This document shows positions 62,403-64,000 of a stretch of DNA of 64,000 nucleotides, piece after piece (within the stretch, counting starts at the first letter, position 1; each line of letters starts with the position of its first letter). The stretch comes from Clostridium tagluense (GTDB taxonomy: Bacteria; Bacillota; Clostridia; Clostridiales; Clostridiaceae). The notes beneath the pieces were generated by a model. That model saw nothing but the letters and a program-made list of their open reading frames with translations, did not search any database and was not told the DNA's origin. The DNA lies in NCBI RefSeq assembly GCF_003865095.1, contig NZ_BHYK01000005.1, forward strand, positions 124,001 to 188,000, given 5' to 3'. Made by a program: the position numbers and the translations under genes.

Positions 62403-63398
62403 ATGAAACTATCTTATAAAGAGAAAATAAATAATGTGAAACCAGTAGTTGTAGTGAGTAGATGCTTAGGATTTGAAGCTTGCAGATATAATGGCCAGCT
62501 GGATGGTTGTAATTTAGTGGAAAAGCTAAAGAATTTTGTTGATTTTATAACTGTATGCCCAGAGGTGCAAATAGGACTCGAAATACCAAGAGCAGCTATA
62601 AGAGTGGTTAAAGAAAATGAGGATGCACCTGTAAAACTTATGCAACATGGCGGTGAAAGAGAATTTAGTACTGAAATGATGGAATTTGGAGAGAAGTTCC
62701 TTAAAGAGTTACCAAAAGTGGATGGATTTATACTAAAGAGTAAATCTCCTTCTTGTGGAATAAAAGAAGTGAAAATTTACAAAAGTATAGAAAAAGGTTC
62801 TACCTCTGTTAAGGGCAGTGGATTATTTGGAGGGCTTGTAATGGAAAAATTTGAAGGGTTAGCCATTGAGGATGATGGGCGGGTTAAAAATTACAATATA
62901 AGGCAACATTTTTTAACGAAATTATATATTATGAAGAATTTTAGAGTTATTAAAGAAAGTATGCGAGTAGAAGATTTAGTAGAGTTTCACGGCACTAACA
63001 AACTTCTTCTTATGTCATACAATCAAAAACAATTGAAAATATTAGGAAGTATTGTAGGAAGGCATGGCGAATTAAATGCTCAGCAGGTCTACGCGCAGTA
63101 CGAAGAAAATCTTATGCTGGCTTTAAACAAGTTACCAAGATATACTTCTAATATAAATGTACTAACAAAGTCTATGGGATATTTTTCGGAAAAGCTAACC
63201 CATAGAGAAAAAGAATTCATTTTAGATACAATAGAACAATATAGACAAAGTAAAGTACCTTTTAGTGTGCCACTTTATGTTATAAAATCAAATGCTATAC
63301 GTTTTGAAGAAAAAAACCTTATTAATCAAAGTTTTTTTGAGCCTTATCCCCTAGAATTAGATAATGTTACTGATTCTGGCAAGGGTCTAGATAAATAA
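62403..63398 (+). CDS. DUF523-DUF1722 protein (YbgA-like C-terminus)
   Basis: The 331-residue protein has two known domains. Residues of about 12-150 are DUF523: VVSRCLGFEACRYNGQLDGC, TVCPEVQIGLEIPRAAIRV and FILKSKSPSCGIKEVKIY, with cysteines that could bind metal. Residues of about 192-320 are DUF1722: FHGTNKLLLMSYNQKQLK, LNAQQVYAQYEENLMLAL, NINVLTKSMGYFSEKLTHRE and NLINQSFFEPYPLEL. The function is unknown; E. coli YbgA, a DUF1722 protein, is encoded next to photolyase. The ATG at 62403 follows AAAGGATG. splB and rubredoxin are nearby on the same strand. Confidence 0.9.
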   Translation: MKLSYKEKINNVKPVVVVSRCLGFEACRYNGQLDGCNLVEKLKNFVDFITVCPEVQIGLEIPRAAIRVVKENEDAPVKLMQHGGEREFSTEMMEFGEKFLKELPKVDGFILKSKSPSCGIKEVKIYKSIEKGSTSVKGSGLFGGLVMEKFEGLAIEDDGRVKNYNIRQHFLTKLYIMKNFRVIKESMRVEDLVEFHGTNKLLLMSYNQKQLKILGSIVGRHGELNAQQVYAQYEENLMLALNKLPRYTSNINVLTKSMGYFSEKLTHREKEFILDTIEQYRQSKVPFSVPLYVIKSNAIRFEEKNLINQSFFEPYPLELDNVTDSGKGLDK

Positions 63399-63459
63399 AA
63401 TATATTATTTGAATAAATACCTCTTTGTATGGACATAATTCCAAATAAGGAGGGGTAAT

Positions 63460-64000
63460 ATGAAAAACAGAAAAATTTTATACGCAATGTTAACTACCCT
63501 GTTAGTTACTTTTGTTATTGCCAGCTACTCACTTGCTCAATATATTACTAACCATAAATTAGAGCTACAATCTTCTAGTAAAATTCCATATTTAAAACTT
63601 ACTGCCAAAGGTGAGGATTCAATGCAAGCATCAGTGACTAGTAATTTGCCTAAGGCCTTAGAAAATACGAAATTTGTTTTTAAAATTAAATATAAAGACT
63701 GTGAAGTAAGAAATATGGTATTAGAAAAACATTTTAATGGATCAACTCTATTAAATAGTAAAACACAGGCACAGCTTGATGAAATTTTTAAAAACCAAGG
63801 TTACACAGTTTCTAATATGAGTAATAGTGAAATCGTTTTTGTTAGTAAAAGTGATAGGTACAGTTATAGTGCAAATAGATATTTTTTAGGTGTATATGAT
63901 AACCTTGTAACAATTTACAAAACAGATAATAATGGCGATATAACAGCTCATAAAATATTTAATTCTAATGTATATGCAGAAGATGGTAACCAGAAACAAT
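63460..64000 (+). CDS. Exported protein with a BofC-like C-terminal region (partial, runs off the window)
   Basis: An ATG at 63460 after AAGGAGGGG opens a frame that stays open to the window end (180 codons). It begins with a signal anchor (basic NRKILYAM then LTTLLVTFVIASYSLAQYI). A repeated use of Lys, Ser and Asn follows, and the segment YFLGVYDNLVTIYKTDNNGDI resembles the last strands of BofC-type intercept domains found in clostridial cell-surface proteins. The family call is weak; the gene itself is well supported. Confidence 0.75.
   Translation, partial: MKNRKILYAMLTTLLVTFVIASYSLAQYITNHKLELQSSSKIPYLKLTAKGEDSMQASVTSNLPKALENTKFVFKIKYKDCEVRNMVLEKHFNGSTLLNSKTQAQLDEIFKNQGYTVSNMSNSEIVFVSKSDRYSYSANRYFLGVYDNLVTIYKTDNNGDITAHKIFNSNVYAEDGNQKQ

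Overview
The window is low-GC DNA with AGGAGG-type ribosome binding sites, dense leftward and rightward operons, hairpin-plus-T terminators and many sporulation genes (spoVS, sigG, a CotS-like coat gene, spore photoproduct lyase). The gene order rimO-pgsA-recA-rny-spoVS and miaB-mutS-mutL-miaA-hfq is typical of Clostridium sensu stricto. Rubredoxin, glutamate dehydrogenase and Fe-type alcohol dehydrogenase fit a fermentative anaerobe. I cannot name the species from the sequence.

Layout: 1-6300 carries core genes: end of rimO, pgsA, SOS-controlled recA, rny, spoVS, an aspartate aminotransferase and ptsH. 6300-12900 is more accessory: a tyrosine recombinase ending at a mobile repeat, a nine-repeat WG protein, a UvsE UV endonuclease with a C-terminal extension that I read as DUF1722, a HutD/Ves protein, a membrane protein, a tail-less SSB and msrA. 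12900-22900 holds an Fe-ADH, rluB, an RpiR regulator behind nested palindromes, gdhA, a flavoprotein, cmk, ispH, a CotS-like gene and a GNAT. 22886-24785 holds a GC-richer aminotransferase next to the 3' stub of a different aminotransferase, plus an unlisted 52-codon gene. 25000-32311 is the tRNA-modification and mismatch-repair operon ending in hfq, whose last codons come from the mobile repeat. 32400-44000 is regulatory and accessory: a second full repeat, a winged-helix protein with a palindromic operator, a tandem GNAT, a membrane-anchored MutS-like ATPase, sigG, a patatin, a histidine kinase with five 63-bp internal repeats, and Rrf2 and Crp/Fnr regulators. 44000-64000 has RNase J, two secreted cell-wall enzymes, an SDR, a DEAD-box helicase, an AI-2E transporter, an rRNA methyltransferase, a small alarmone synthetase with a DUF4153 membrane protein, several small or unknown proteins, splB, rubredoxin, aat, a DUF523-DUF1722 protein and the start of a secreted protein.

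The two signals I rate highest are these. (1) A short non-coding element of about 130 bp starts after TTTAAC and ends in TTTAAC. It has near-palindromic ends and a tail hairpin with compensating base changes between copies. It looks like a non-autonomous IS200/IS605-type element, and one left end has become the C-terminus of Hfq. (2) A DUF1722-like module occurs twice, fused to the UV endonuclease UvsE and fused to DUF523 close to spore photoproduct lyase, which suggests a link to UV damage. Genes too short for routine calling (rubredoxin, a 50-aa zinc-ribbon protein, a 52-aa protein, two peptides of about 20 aa) are also listed.
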